A stretch of 35,241 nucleotides of DNA from Clostridia bacterium. GTDB taxonomy: Bacteria; Bacillota; Clostridia; Oscillospirales; CAG-272. The stretch spans positions 1 through 35,241 of the forward strand of contig JAFZPN010000037.1 in NCBI GenBank assembly GCA_017550315.1, given 5' to 3'. The notes below the pieces were generated by a model that had not been told where the DNA came from, did not search any database, and was given only the letters and a program-made list of their open reading frames with translations. This document shows, one piece after another, positions 23,087 through 31,374 of the stretch; the stretch's first letter is position 1, and each line of letters opens with the position of its first letter. The translations under genes were made by a program, and so were the position numbers.

Positions 23087-24313
23087 TTATCTGTCGAGCG
23101 CGTAGAACCCGTGGTTCTTGTCGGTCTCGGGGCGGTGCGTCCACATGCCGCGGGTGAAGTCCGGAATGTCAACGGGCGCGCCGTTCTGCTGGATCGAGAT
23201 CTCGGACAGCGGCGTGATCGACATCCAGGCGGCGGTGTCATACGTGTCGATCGGCGGGACCTCGCCGTTCTTCAGCGCTTCAAAGTACGCATCGAAGACG
23301 AGCCAGTCCATGCCGCCGTGGCCGCCTTTCACGCCTTCCTCTTCAAACTTCCGCCAGACGGGATGCTCCCAGTCCCCCCGGAAATCCTTGATGTTGCCGT
23401 AGAAGCTGTGATCCCAGTCGTTGTTCTTTCCGTCGAGGAAGATGCCGTCGCAGTTCTCGCTGAAATAGCCGTTGGTGCCGCGGACGGTGAAGTTGCGCGA
23501 ATAGTTGCGGGGCAGGGTGGTGTCGAGGGTGAGCGTGATGAGTTCGCCGCGCGCGCACTTGATGTTCGTCTTGACGACGTCGCCCTGATTGAAGCGGTAG
23601 GTCTTGAGTTCCGGATTGACCTGCGGGTTTTTCTCGGCGTAGTCGTTCAGGCCGAACGCGCCGGAGGCCATGGAGGAGAGGGAGAGCATCCGGTTCCCGC
23701 GGTTGATGTCGAGGATCTTTGCGATCGGGCCGAGCTCATGCGTCGGGTAGTTCTCGCAGTTGCGGTTCTTGTAGTTGCGCAGACGGTAGTGGCGGTTTTC
23801 CTCGCCGAAGGAGATCTCCGAGCGCAGGTCGTGCTGGTAGCCGCCCTCGCAGTGGACGATCTTTCCGAACAGGCCTTCGCGGACCATGCGCATGACCATC
23901 ATTTCGTTGCGGTCGTAGCAGCAGTTTTCGAGCATCATGCAGTGGATGCGGGTGCGCTCGTAGGTTTCGACGAGGGACCAGCAGTCCTCAAGCGAATACG
24001 CGCCGCCGACCTCGGTCGCTGCCTGCTTGCCGCAGTTCATCGCGTAGATCGCGGCGGGGATGTGGTTCTCCCATGCGGAGAAGATGCAGACCACGTCCAC
24101 GTCGTCGCGTTCGATGAGAGCGCGGTAATCGGTGGTGGTCGCCACGTCCCAGTTCTTCTTGTCCTTGCAGATCTTCGCCGCTCTTGCGCAGCGGTCTTCG
24201 TAGGTGTCGCAGACGGCGGTGACGACGGTGTCGTCCCGTTCGGTGAGGATGCCGTGGATGTGGCCCGTGCCGCGGCCGCCGAGACCGATGACGCCGACTC
24301 TGAATTCAGCCAT
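23087..24313 (-). CDS. Gfo/Idh/MocA-family protein, GH109-like
   Basis: A 408-residue NAD(P)-dependent enzyme. The Rossmann motif GLGGRG lies at residues 10-15. The middle part matches glycoside hydrolase family 109: EGGYQHDLR, NYPTHELGPIAKILDINRGN, LSLSSMASGAFG and LDTTLPRNYSRNFTVRGTNGY. GH109 enzymes (alpha-N-acetylgalactosaminidases) use a bound NAD+ in a redox-assisted hydrolysis, but the family includes oxidoreductases too, so the substrate is inferred. No signal peptide, so cytoplasmic. The ATG at 24313 is preferred over an upstream TTG at 24319 because of its spacing from GCGAGG. It has a divergent promoter next to that of the DUF3237-GH43 genes and shares a terminator with znuB. Confidence 0.85.
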   Translation of the reverse strand: MAEFRVGVIGLGGRGTGHIHGILTERDDTVVTAVCDTYEDRCARAAKICKDKKNWDVATTTDYRALIERDDVDVVCIFSAWENHIPAAIYAMNCGKQAATEVGGAYSLEDCWSLVETYERTRIHCMMLENCCYDRNEMMVMRMVREGLFGKIVHCEGGYQHDLRSEISFGEENRHYRLRNYKNRNCENYPTHELGPIAKILDINRGNRMLSLSSMASGAFGLNDYAEKNPQVNPELKTYRFNQGDVVKTNIKCARGELITLTLDTTLPRNYSRNFTVRGTNGYFSENCDGIFLDGKNNDWDHSFYGNIKDFRGDWEHPVWRKFEEEGVKGGHGGMDWLVFDAYFEALKNGEVPPIDTYDTAAWMSITPLSEISIQQNGAPVDIPDFTRGMWTHRPETDKNHGFYALDR

Positions 24314-24372
24314 GATCAATACCTCGCAGGTTGTATTTTCTTGCAGAAGGTGGAAAAACCACGTGCGGTACC

Positions 24373-24401
24373 ATTATAGCGCATCCTGAAAGAAAAATCA
24401 A
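24373..24401 (-). promoter_or_regulatory. Promoter for the GH109-like gene
   Basis: On the minus strand TTGATT (24396-24401), 17 bases, TATAAT (24373-24378). Confidence 0.8.
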
Positions 24402-24464
24402 GATCGGGGAGAAAAATGACGCGGGATTTCGCGGTTTTTGCACACATCCCATTCTTTTTTTGCC

Positions 24465-24493
24465 TTGACAGCGGCGTGCGAGGATGATAAAAT
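24465..24493 (+). promoter_or_regulatory. Promoter for the DUF3237-GH43 operon
   Basis: TTGACA (24465-24470), 17 bases, TAAAAT (24488-24493). It shares the 12-mer TTGACAGCGGCG with the promoter at 27427. Confidence 0.75.
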
Positions 24494-24527
24494 AAAATCA
24501 AAACAGCACCGACCGGAGGAGGACGGT

Positions 24528-24947
24528 ATGACGGAACCTTTCATGGAATTTGCAATTCAAATCGACGGGGCGGGGATCAGCGACCTCTCTGCCCCGGACG
24601 GATCGGTGACGATCATCCCCTTCGGCGGGCGGGTCGACTCCCCGCTCTTCCGGGGCGAGATCCAGCCCGGCGCGGCGGATGTGCAGACGGAAAAGCCCGG
24701 CGAGGCGCGCGTCCTCACGGCACGCTATCTCTTCCGCGGGACGGACGCCGCCGGCAAGCCCTGCTCCCTCTACGTCGAGAACATCGGCCGGATGAGCGGC
24801 GAGCCCGGTCCGATCCGCGCGATCCCGACCTTCCTCACCGACAGCGAGCTTCTCCGGGACGCGCTGCGCGGAAAACGTTTCCGCTCCGAGGTCCACGGCG
24901 CGCCGGGAGGCGTGAGGATCCTCATATACGAAGACGGACAGAACTGA
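24528..24947 (+). CDS. DUF3237 family protein
   Basis: A 139-residue protein resembling DUF3237, a small beta-rich family of unknown function. Matching elements are the glycine-rich IPFGGRVDSPLFRGEIQPGAADVQ, followed by TARYLFRGTD, SLYVENIGR, the IPTFLTD strand, and a C-terminal VRILIYED. No signal peptide. The start at 24528 follows GGAGGAGGA. It lies 17 bases before the GH43 gene, with which it is surely co-transcribed. Its pairing with a glycosidase suggests a role in handling a sugar or its breakdown product (inference only). Confidence 0.78.
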   Translation: MTEPFMEFAIQIDGAGISDLSAPDGSVTIIPFGGRVDSPLFRGEIQPGAADVQTEKPGEARVLTARYLFRGTDAAGKPCSLYVENIGRMSGEPGPIRAIPTFLTDSELLRDALRGKRFRSEVHGAPGGVRILIYEDGQN

Positions 24948-24964
24948 AAACAAAGGAGGCTGCC

Positions 24965-26425
24965 ATGCATCAGAATCCCGTGATCTGGGCGGATTACCCG
25001 GATGTCGACGTCATCCGCGTCGGAGACGTCTATTACATGATTTCCACCACCATGCACTTCTTCCCGGGCGGTGTGATCCTGCGCTCGTACGATCTCGTGC
25101 ACTGGGAAACGGCCGCCCATGTGTATGACGCGCTCGACCACACCCCGGCCCAGCGGATGGAGGGCGGTGCGATCTATTCAAAGGGCATGTGGGCCGCCAC
25201 CCTGCGCTATCATGACGGTCTCTTCCACGTCGTCTTCGTCGCGAACGACACGCACAAGAGCTATCATTTCACCGCGCAGGCCATCGAAGGCCCATGGACC
25301 TCGCATCCGATGGAGGGCTTCTATCACGATTCCTCGCTCCTGTTCGACGGCGACGGGGTTTACATCGCCTACGGCGGCCGCGAGATCCGCCTCACCGAGC
25401 TGGAATCCGACCTCTCGCGCCCGAAGCCGGGAGGACTTGACCGCGTGATCGTGCGGGACGAGGTGCACGGACTCGGCTACGAGGGCTCGCATCTCTATAA
25501 AATAGGCGGAAAGTACGTCCTGACCCTGATCCACTGGCCCGCCGGACACATGCGCACGGAAACGGTCTTCACGGCGGATTCCCTCGACGGCGCGTGGACG
25601 GGCGGGGACGTGCTCGAAGACGACATGGGCTTTCATCGTCAGGGCGTCGCGCAGGGCGGACTGGTCGATACGCCGGACGGCGACTGGTACGCCATGCTCT
25701 TCCAGGATCACGGCGCGGTCGGTCGGATCCCCGTGCTGGTCCCGGTGACGTGGGAAGAGGGGTATCCCCGCTTCGCCTCGCTGCCCGCGGAGATCGAAGT
25801 TCCCTCCACCCGACCGGGATATCCGTACCGCCCGCTGTTCTCGGACGACGATTTCACCGCCGATACGCTCCTCCCGGAATGGGAGTGGAATCACGAACCG
25901 GACCTTTCGCTCGTGGGGACCGGCGGCGGATCGCTCAAGATCCGGACGGCCCGCTGCGATCCCGATGCGGAGCACGCGAAGAACACCTTGACCATGCGGA
26001 CCTTCGGCCCCGGATGCACGGCATCGGTCACGGTCGACGGATCGGGGCTCCGTGACGGCGACACGGCGGGGATCGTCGCGCTGATGGGGCTCTTCGCAGA
26101 GGCCGGGATCGCGCGGGAAGGGGACGCCTTCCATGCCGTGATGCGCGAGAAGACCGACGAAGGCTTCTTCGAGGGCGCGAAGATCCCGCTTGACGGACCG
26201 GTCCTCACCCTCCGCGCGGTCTTCGACTTCCGCGACCTCGCCGATACGGTGCGGTTTGAATTTCAAAAGGACGGCGCATGGCTCCCGCTCGGCGGCCTTC
26301 ACAAGCTGATCTACCGCCTCGATCACTTTACGGGCGTGCGGATCGGGCTGTTCTGCTTCTCCGGGCAGAACCCCGGCGGGGAAGCCTCGTTCTCCGCGTT
26401 CCGGTACGCCGTCGACGACGAATAA
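24965..26425 (+). CDS. Glycoside hydrolase family 43 (beta-xylosidase / arabinofuranosidase-like)
   Basis: A 486-residue GH43 enzyme with an N-terminal five-bladed propeller (about 1-290) and a C-terminal concanavalin-like beta-sandwich (about 295-486), the arrangement of many beta-xylosidases and arabinofuranosidases. Likely catalytic residues are base D13 (ADYPDVD), pKa-modulating D122 (YHDSSLLFDGDG) and acid E173 (YEGSHLYK). The ISTTMHFFPGGVILRS segment resembles subfamily 12-type members. There is no signal peptide, so it probably trims imported oligosaccharides in the cytoplasm. AAAGGAGG precedes the ATG. Substrate (xylo- or arabino-oligosaccharides) is inferred from the family. Confidence 0.9.
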   Translation: MHQNPVIWADYPDVDVIRVGDVYYMISTTMHFFPGGVILRSYDLVHWETAAHVYDALDHTPAQRMEGGAIYSKGMWAATLRYHDGLFHVVFVANDTHKSYHFTAQAIEGPWTSHPMEGFYHDSSLLFDGDGVYIAYGGREIRLTELESDLSRPKPGGLDRVIVRDEVHGLGYEGSHLYKIGGKYVLTLIHWPAGHMRTETVFTADSLDGAWTGGDVLEDDMGFHRQGVAQGGLVDTPDGDWYAMLFQDHGAVGRIPVLVPVTWEEGYPRFASLPAEIEVPSTRPGYPYRPLFSDDDFTADTLLPEWEWNHEPDLSLVGTGGGSLKIRTARCDPDAEHAKNTLTMRTFGPGCTASVTVDGSGLRDGDTAGIVALMGLFAEAGIAREGDAFHAVMREKTDEGFFEGAKIPLDGPVLTLRAVFDFRDLADTVRFEFQKDGAWLPLGGLHKLIYRLDHFTGVRIGLFCFSGQNPGGEASFSAFRYAVDDE

Positions 26426-26428
26426 ACA

Positions 26429-26463
26429 AAAAGCTGCCGCGGATGATCTCCACGGCAGTTTTC
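26429..26463. terminator. Bidirectional rho-independent terminator
   Basis: CTGCCG (26434-26439) pairs with CGGCAG (26453-26458), with AAAAA on the left and TTTT on the right; between convergent GH43 and esterase genes. Confidence 0.75.
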
Positions 26464-26481
26464 ATGCAGTTCACTTGTTTT

Positions 26482-27324
26482 TTAGGCCGGGAAAAACCGC
26501 GGCAGGGCCATCGCGAGATAATCCCAGCACCACTCGTACCCGTGCCATCCGGGCGAGACCGCCCACGCGAGATTGCCGCCCTCTTCCGCGGGGGTGAACC
26601 ACGGCGCGCGCGTCATCAGCTCCTCGACCATCGGTCGCATGGCGGGATAGGCGATGTCCTCGGTTCCCGTCGCGGCGAAGACCTCGTAATCCGCGGGCGT
26701 GAGACCGGACGACCGGATCCCCTCGATCAGGCGGTCGCAGGTCTCGGCGGTGTGGTCGAGCCCGCCCTTGACCGAGACGGCCCAGAAATCCCCGCTCATC
26801 GGGAGATAGTACCGGATGTTCTGCCCGCCCCATGCGAGGGTGCTCCACGTTGCCTCGGCGCCCATCGAAAAGCCGCCTGCCGCGCGCGCATTTCGGTCCG
26901 CGATCGTCGGATAGGCCGCGTCGATCGCCGGGATCAGCGCCTCGTTCACCTCGCGGTGGAAGGTCTCGGTGAGGTGCATCGCGTCGCCCGCGTGGGTCCG
27001 TGCGCTCCCCGGGTCCCGATGGTAATACGTCGGAGTGACGACGATCAGGGGCGCGATCGTCCCCTCGGCGATCATACAGTCGAGCATCGGTTTGAAGGGT
27101 GAGGCCGCCTCCGGGCCGCCGAAGAAGGAATTCTCGCTGTCGCCGCCGCCGTGAAAGAGCGTCAGGGTGGGGAAGCGCCGTCCGGGATCGGAGCGGGCCT
27201 CCCGCGGCAGGTAGACGAGCGCGCGCTTTTTCTCGCCCTCGTAATCATAATGGAACTCTTCGAGCGTGCCGCCGTCCTCACGCGGGATCCGGTAACGCTC
27301 CGGGATGCGGGTCGTGGTCATCAT
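26482..27324 (-). CDS. Carbohydrate esterase (CE1-like alpha/beta hydrolase)
   Basis: A 280-residue alpha/beta hydrolase of the esterase D / CE1 group. The oxyanion region is LFHGGGDSENSFFG, the nucleophile S153 lies in GGFSMGAEA, and D223 and H261 (GWHGYEW) complete a plausible triad. CE1 members are acetylxylan or feruloyl esterases. There is no signal peptide, so it would act on imported, acetylated or feruloylated oligosaccharides. The ATG at 27324 follows GGGAGGAAA; a second ATG follows directly. It is divergent from the phosphatase-azlCD operon and convergent with GH43. The specific ester is inferred. Confidence 0.85.
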   Translation of the reverse strand: MMTTTRIPERYRIPREDGGTLEEFHYDYEGEKKRALVYLPREARSDPGRRFPTLTLFHGGGDSENSFFGGPEAASPFKPMLDCMIAEGTIAPLIVVTPTYYHRDPGSARTHAGDAMHLTETFHREVNEALIPAIDAAYPTIADRNARAAGGFSMGAEATWSTLAWGGQNIRYYLPMSGDFWAVSVKGGLDHTAETCDRLIEGIRSSGLTPADYEVFAATGTEDIAYPAMRPMVEELMTRAPWFTPAEEGGNLAWAVSPGWHGYEWCWDYLAMALPRFFPA

Positions 27325-27363
27325 GGCCGTTTCCTCCCTGTATCGGATGAAATCTTCCCCTTT

Positions 27364-27392
27364 ATTGTACCGCGCGGCGGCGTCCCTGTCAA
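27364..27392 (-). promoter_or_regulatory. Promoter for the esterase gene
   Basis: On the minus strand TTGACA (27387-27392), 17 bases, TACAAT (27364-27369). Confidence 0.8.
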
Positions 27393-27426
27393 GTCCGGTT
27401 TTTTGATCCGTGACCCCTCTTCGGCA

Positions 27427-27455
27427 TTGACAGCGGCGGGAAAAGGCGGTATAAT
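27427..27455 (+). promoter_or_regulatory. Promoter for the phosphatase-azlCD operon
   Basis: TTGACA (27427-27432), 17 bases, TATAAT (27450-27455): perfect consensus. Since no later terminator or promoter is evident before 33848, it may also drive the sugar ABC genes. Confidence 0.85.
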
Positions 27456-27513
27456 AATGCAAAAAGGAAGCACAAAAGAAAAAAACCTGTCTTCCGGACG
27501 CGAAGGAGAACCC

Positions 27514-28314
27514 ATGAGCCGACTTCTGCCCTTTGAATCGCTCCTCAATACGCGCGACCTCGGCGGGATGCCTGCCGCGGACGGACGCCGGATCCGCCCG
27601 GGTATGCTGATCCGCAGCGGAGCCCTTGCCGCCGCCTCCGAACGCGACCGGGAGGTCCTCGCGTCCCTTATCGGCACCGTCGTCGATTTCCGGACGGACA
27701 AGGAGCGCGCTGAGGTCCCCGATCCCGTGATCCCCGGGGTGCGGACGATCGCTCTGCCGGTCATCGAGAGCCTTTCGGCGGGCGTGACGCGCGAGAAGGA
27801 CGCGGACGAGGAGGCTTTGAAGATCCTCGTGCAGCGTGCGGCTTTCGCGAAGGCATACATGTGCGGCATCTACGAGGGATTTATCACCACGGAAGCGGCG
27901 CTCGCGGGATACGGCGCGTTCGTGCGGCTCCTGCTTGCGTGCCGGGATCGGGCGATCCTCTGGCACTGCACTGCAGGAAAGGACCGCGCCGGATTTGCCT
28001 CGGTCATCGTCGAAGAGCTTCTCGGCGTCGACCGGGAGACGATCCGCGCGGACTATCTCGCAACCAACCGGCACCTCGCCGACAATATCGCGCGCATGAC
28101 GACGGACTTCATCCGGACGTCCGGCATGAACGATCCCGAGGTGAGTGACGCGCTGAGGTACATGTTCACGGCGCAGGCGGATTACCTCGACGCGGCGTAC
28201 CGGGCGGCGGACAAACGATTTGGCAGCTTCGGCGGATTCCTCCGCGACGGCCTCGGCATCGGAGACGCGGAGAGGGAAGAACTGTGCCGCCTGTATCTCA
28301 CGGAGGACGTATGA
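27514..28314 (+). CDS. Tyrosine-protein phosphatase-like protein (PTP/DSP fold)
   Basis: A 266-residue protein of the bacterial tyrosine phosphatase group (Y_phosphatase3). The catalytic P-loop is HCTAGKDRAG with nucleophile C152 and R158; the N-terminal NTRDLGG and RSGAL segments and the DFRTDKERA motif (general-acid region) are typical. Such enzymes dephosphorylate tyrosine, or sometimes phosphoinositides and other phosphoesters. The substrate is unknown. No signal peptide. The start at 27514 follows GAAGGAGA. It overlaps azlC by four bases, an unexplained pairing with amino-acid export genes. Confidence 0.85.
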   Translation: MSRLLPFESLLNTRDLGGMPAADGRRIRPGMLIRSGALAAASERDREVLASLIGTVVDFRTDKERAEVPDPVIPGVRTIALPVIESLSAGVTREKDADEEALKILVQRAAFAKAYMCGIYEGFITTEAALAGYGAFVRLLLACRDRAILWHCTAGKDRAGFASVIVEELLGVDRETIRADYLATNRHLADNIARMTTDFIRTSGMNDPEVSDALRYMFTAQADYLDAAYRAADKRFGSFGGFLRDGLGIGDAEREELCRLYLTEDV

Positions 28315-29006
28315 GGGGACATTTTTGGAAAGGACTGCTCCACGGCATTCCCATCGCGCTCGGGTATCTCTCCGTGTCCTTCGGCTTCGGCATCCTCGCG
28401 GTCCGGTCGGGACTGGCGGCATGGCAGGCGACGTTGATCTCCGCTGCATGCGTCACTTCCGCCGGGCAGGTCGCCGGGGTCGAGATCCTCGCGGCGGGCG
28501 GTGGGCTGGCGGAACTCGCGCTCGTACAGCTCACCGTCAACCTCCGCTATGCGCTCATGTCGCTCTCCCTCTCGCAGAAGCGGGCGGAGAGCTTCACCCT
28601 GCCGAAACGCCTGCTTGCGTCCTTCGGCATCACCGACGAGATCTTTGCGGTCTGCGCGGCCGAACCGGTCCCCCTGACCTTTTCCTACATGGCGGGGGTG
28701 ATCCTCATCTCCGCCGCCGGATGGATCGTGGGTACGGCGCTCGGCGCAGGCGCGGGGGAGATTCTGCCGGAACGCATCTCCGCGGCCCTCGGCATCATGC
28801 TCTACGGCATGTTCATCGCGATCGTGGTCCCGACGGCGAAGCGCAGACGCGGCGTACTCTTTGCGGCTCTTGCGGCGGCGTCGCTGAGCGTTCTCGCGCG
28901 CATCTTCATCCCGTCCCTGTCCGCCGGATTTTCCGTCATCCTCTGCACCCTGATCGCGGCGTCCGCGGCGGCGCTCCTATTTCCCAAAGGGGGTGAGGAC
29001 GCATGA
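28311..29006 (+). CDS. azlC: AzlC-family branched-chain amino acid exporter, large subunit
   Basis: A 231-residue membrane protein of the AzlC (LIV-E) family with several hydrophobic helices. The GIPIALGYLSVSFGFGILAV and AACVTSAGQVAGVEI segments, then TVNLRYALMSLSLS and SFGITDEIFA, are hallmarks. With AzlD it exports branched-chain amino acids or relatives. The start at 28311 follows GGAGG and overlaps the phosphatase stop by four bases; it in turn overlaps azlD by four bases. Confidence 0.92.
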   Translation: MRGHFWKGLLHGIPIALGYLSVSFGFGILAVRSGLAAWQATLISAACVTSAGQVAGVEILAAGGGLAELALVQLTVNLRYALMSLSLSQKRAESFTLPKRLLASFGITDEIFAVCAAEPVPLTFSYMAGVILISAAGWIVGTALGAGAGEILPERISAALGIMLYGMFIAIVVPTAKRRRGVLFAALAAASLSVLARIFIPSLSAGFSVILCTLIAASAAALLFPKGGEDA

Positions 29007-29302
29007 ACTTCTTCCTCGCTCTCACGGTCATGGCGGGCGTGACCTATCTCATCCGGATGCTCCCCTTTGCCTTCTTCCGGAAGAAGATCGAATCCCGCTT
29101 CATCCGTTCGTTCCTCGATTACGTCCCCTACGCGGTCCTCGCGGCGATGACAATCCCCGCCGTCTTCTCGAGCGCGGGAGGGATCGTCCCGTCGGCTGTC
29201 GGCGCCGCGCTGGCCCTTCTGCTCGCGTGGTTTGATCTGCCCCTCATCGTCGTCGCGACTGCGGCAGCCCTCGCGGCTTATCTGACCGGATTCTTTTTCT
29301 GA
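29003..29302 (+). CDS. azlD: AzlD-family branched-chain amino acid exporter, small subunit
   Basis: A 99-residue protein with about four membrane helices. The opening segment MAGVTYLIRMLPFAFF and the SFLDYVPYAVLAAMTIPAVF motif match AzlD. It forms the export pump with AzlC; the pair overlap by four bases. No terminator follows before the next gene. Confidence 0.92.
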   Translation: MNFFLALTVMAGVTYLIRMLPFAFFRKKIESRFIRSFLDYVPYAVLAAMTIPAVFSSAGGIVPSAVGAALALLLAWFDLPLIVVATAAALAAYLTGFFF

Positions 29303-29359
29303 ACCTCACATGTTTTCAGCGGATTCATTCATCACAGCATCACCGGGAGGATGCGGCTT

Positions 29360-30466
29360 ATGAAGATTGTACTCGACCATCTCACGAAACGGTTTCCCAA
29401 CCGGAACCGCAAGATCAAGGAGGAAGTGGTCGCCGTGCGCGATTTCACCATTGAGATCCCGGACGGCATGCTGATCGGCCTGCTCGGACCGTCGGGCTGC
29501 GGCAAGAGCACCGCGCTCAACCTCATCTGCGGACTCGAGACGCCCACCGAGGGGCGCGTCTTCTTCGGCGAGGACGACGTCACGGACCTCCCGCCAGAAA
29601 AGCGCGGCGTGGGGCTCGTCTTCCAGAATTACGCGCTCTATCCGCACATGACGGTGCTCGAAAACATCCTGTTCCCCCTCGGCAACTTCAAGGGCGACGA
29701 CCGACTGCCGAAGGAGGAAATGAAGCGCCGCGCGCTCGAAGCCGCGAAGCTCGTGCAGATCGACGGCCTCCTGGAGCGGCGCCCGTCTGAGATGTCCGGC
29801 GGTCAGCAGCAGCGGGTCGCCATCGCGCGGGCCCTCGTGAAGCGTCCGGGCGTGCTCCTGCTCGACGAACCGCTCTCGAACCTCGATGCCCGCCTCCGCC
29901 TTGCCACCCGCGAGGAGATCCGCCGCATCCAGCGCGAGACCGGGATCACGACCGTCTTCGTCACTCACGACCAGGAGGAGGCCATGTCGATCTCCGATCT
30001 CATCATCGTGATGAAGGACGGCGCCCTGCATCAGGTCTCGAAACCGCAGACGGTGTACGACGACCCGGTCAATCACTTCGTCGCGTCCTTCCTCGGGACC
30101 CCGAAGATCAACAGCTTCGCCGGGGAAGTGCGCGGGGAAATGCTCTATATCGGCGAAGATGCCGTGCTCCCGGAACCCGGCGTGAAGGACGGCCCCGTAA
30201 CGGTCGGCGTGCGTCCGGAGGGGCTTCTCCCTGCGTCGGACGGTCCCTTTGTCTGTGAGCTCTCCCGCGTGGAGGTCATGGGCCGGGACACCAGCATCGT
30301 CTTCACCCATCCCGCCTTTGACGGCGAAGCCGGACGCGCCATCGTCGACGCGGAGCTGACCGCCTGCCTCGAGGCGGGACCCGTCCGCTTTGCCCTTAAG
30401 CCGACGAAGACCTATCTCTTCGACGCACAAACCGGCGAACGCGTGCGGAACGCGAGCGGGGTGTGA
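29360..30466 (+). CDS. Sugar ABC transporter ATPase, MalK/UgpC type
   Basis: A 368-residue ATPase. Walker A is GPSGCGKST (43-51), Q-loop VFQNYALYPHMTV, signature MSGGQQQR, Walker B LLLDEPLSNLD, switch histidine in VTHDQEEAMS. After about residue 245 comes an OB-fold regulatory domain (VTVGVRPEGL, MGRDTSIVF, KPTKTYLFD), as in MalK and UgpC. It energises sugar import. The start is the second ATG (29360): the first, at 29351, directly abuts GGGAGG with no spacing, while 29360 is nine bases away. Two bases from the permease gene. Because it is the only such ATPase in the window, it may also power the pair at 6691-8588 (inference). Confidence 0.92.
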   Translation: MKIVLDHLTKRFPNRNRKIKEEVVAVRDFTIEIPDGMLIGLLGPSGCGKSTALNLICGLETPTEGRVFFGEDDVTDLPPEKRGVGLVFQNYALYPHMTVLENILFPLGNFKGDDRLPKEEMKRRALEAAKLVQIDGLLERRPSEMSGGQQQRVAIARALVKRPGVLLLDEPLSNLDARLRLATREEIRRIQRETGITTVFVTHDQEEAMSISDLIIVMKDGALHQVSKPQTVYDDPVNHFVASFLGTPKINSFAGEVRGEMLYIGEDAVLPEPGVKDGPVTVGVRPEGLLPASDGPFVCELSRVEVMGRDTSIVFTHPAFDGEAGRAIVDAELTACLEAGPVRFALKPTKTYLFDAQTGERVRNASGV

Positions 30467-30467
30467 C

Positions 30468-31358
30468 ATGAAAAAGCATCAATGGAAAGCCTGGCTGTAT
30501 CTCGCGCCTGCCGTCGTGTTCCTCGGGCTGTTCATGGTCTATCCGCTCGTCGACGTGGTGGTCTATTCCCTCGAGGAAGGGTACAATTCCGCCTCGCAGT
30601 CGTATTTCGGCATCGGGCTCTATAACTTCTCCTACGTCCTGCGCGATCCGTATTTCCTTCAGGCGGTGAAAAACACGCTGATCCTCGTCGTCATCACCGT
30701 CCCGGTCTCCACGGGGCTCGCCCTCCTCATCTCCCTCGGTCTGAATTCGATCAAGCCTCTGAAAAAGCTCTATCAGACGATCTACTTCCTGCCCTATGTC
30801 ACGAATACCCTTGCCGTGGGGCTGGTGTTCATGATCCTCTTCAAGAAGACCGCCTATTCCGACGGCCTCATCAACCTCCTGCTCCACGCGTTCGGCGGTC
30901 CGACGGTGGACTTTATCGACGGCCCGTACTGGGCGAAAATCCTCGTCATGTGCATCTACACCGTCTGGGTGGTCCTGCCGTTCAAGATCCTGATCCTCAC
31001 GGGCGCGCGCGCCTCCGTCAATCCCCAGTATTACAGCGCGGCAAAGGTCGACGGCACCTCGAAGGGCCGTATCTTCACCCGCATCACCCTGCCGATGATC
31101 TCCCCGATGGTCTTCTATCTCGTCATCACGGGCTTCATCGGCGCGTTCAAGGCGTACAGCGACGCCGTCGCGCTCTTCGGGACCGACCTTAACGCCGCGG
31201 GGATGAACACCATCGTCGGCTATGTCTACGACATGCTCTACGGAAACTCCGGCGGGTATCCGTCCTACGCGTCCGCCGCCGCGCTCATCCTCTTTGCGAT
31301 CGTCTTCACCATCACCTGCGTCAATCTGCTTATCAGCAGAAAGAGCACGGTCGTCTGA
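30468..31358 (+). CDS. Carbohydrate ABC transporter permease, MalF type
   Basis: A 296-residue permease with six predicted helices. The N-terminus is short and basic (MKKHQWKAW), and the EAA loop AAKVDGTSKGRIFTRITLP docks onto the ATPase. It pairs with the following permease. The start at 30468 lies directly after the ATPase stop, with GAGCGGGGTG as weak ribosome site, suggesting coupled translation. Confidence 0.92.
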   Translation: MKKHQWKAWLYLAPAVVFLGLFMVYPLVDVVVYSLEEGYNSASQSYFGIGLYNFSYVLRDPYFLQAVKNTLILVVITVPVSTGLALLISLGLNSIKPLKKLYQTIYFLPYVTNTLAVGLVFMILFKKTAYSDGLINLLLHAFGGPTVDFIDGPYWAKILVMCIYTVWVVLPFKILILTGARASVNPQYYSAAKVDGTSKGRIFTRITLPMISPMVFYLVITGFIGAFKAYSDAVALFGTDLNAAGMNTIVGYVYDMLYGNSGGYPSYASAAALILFAIVFTITCVNLLISRKSTVV

Positions 31359-31374
31359 GAAAGGAGGATGACGC

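Noticed and set aside
24421..24434. GCGGGATTTCGCGG, resembling GCGGATTTCGCG near 760
   Set aside because: Only two occurrences, different positions relative to promoters; probably GC-rich coincidence.
27456..27513. Possible T-box or amino-acid leader before the phosphatase-azlCD operon
   Set aside because: The leader is under 60 bases, with no T-box sequence or peptide of repeated branched-chain codons.
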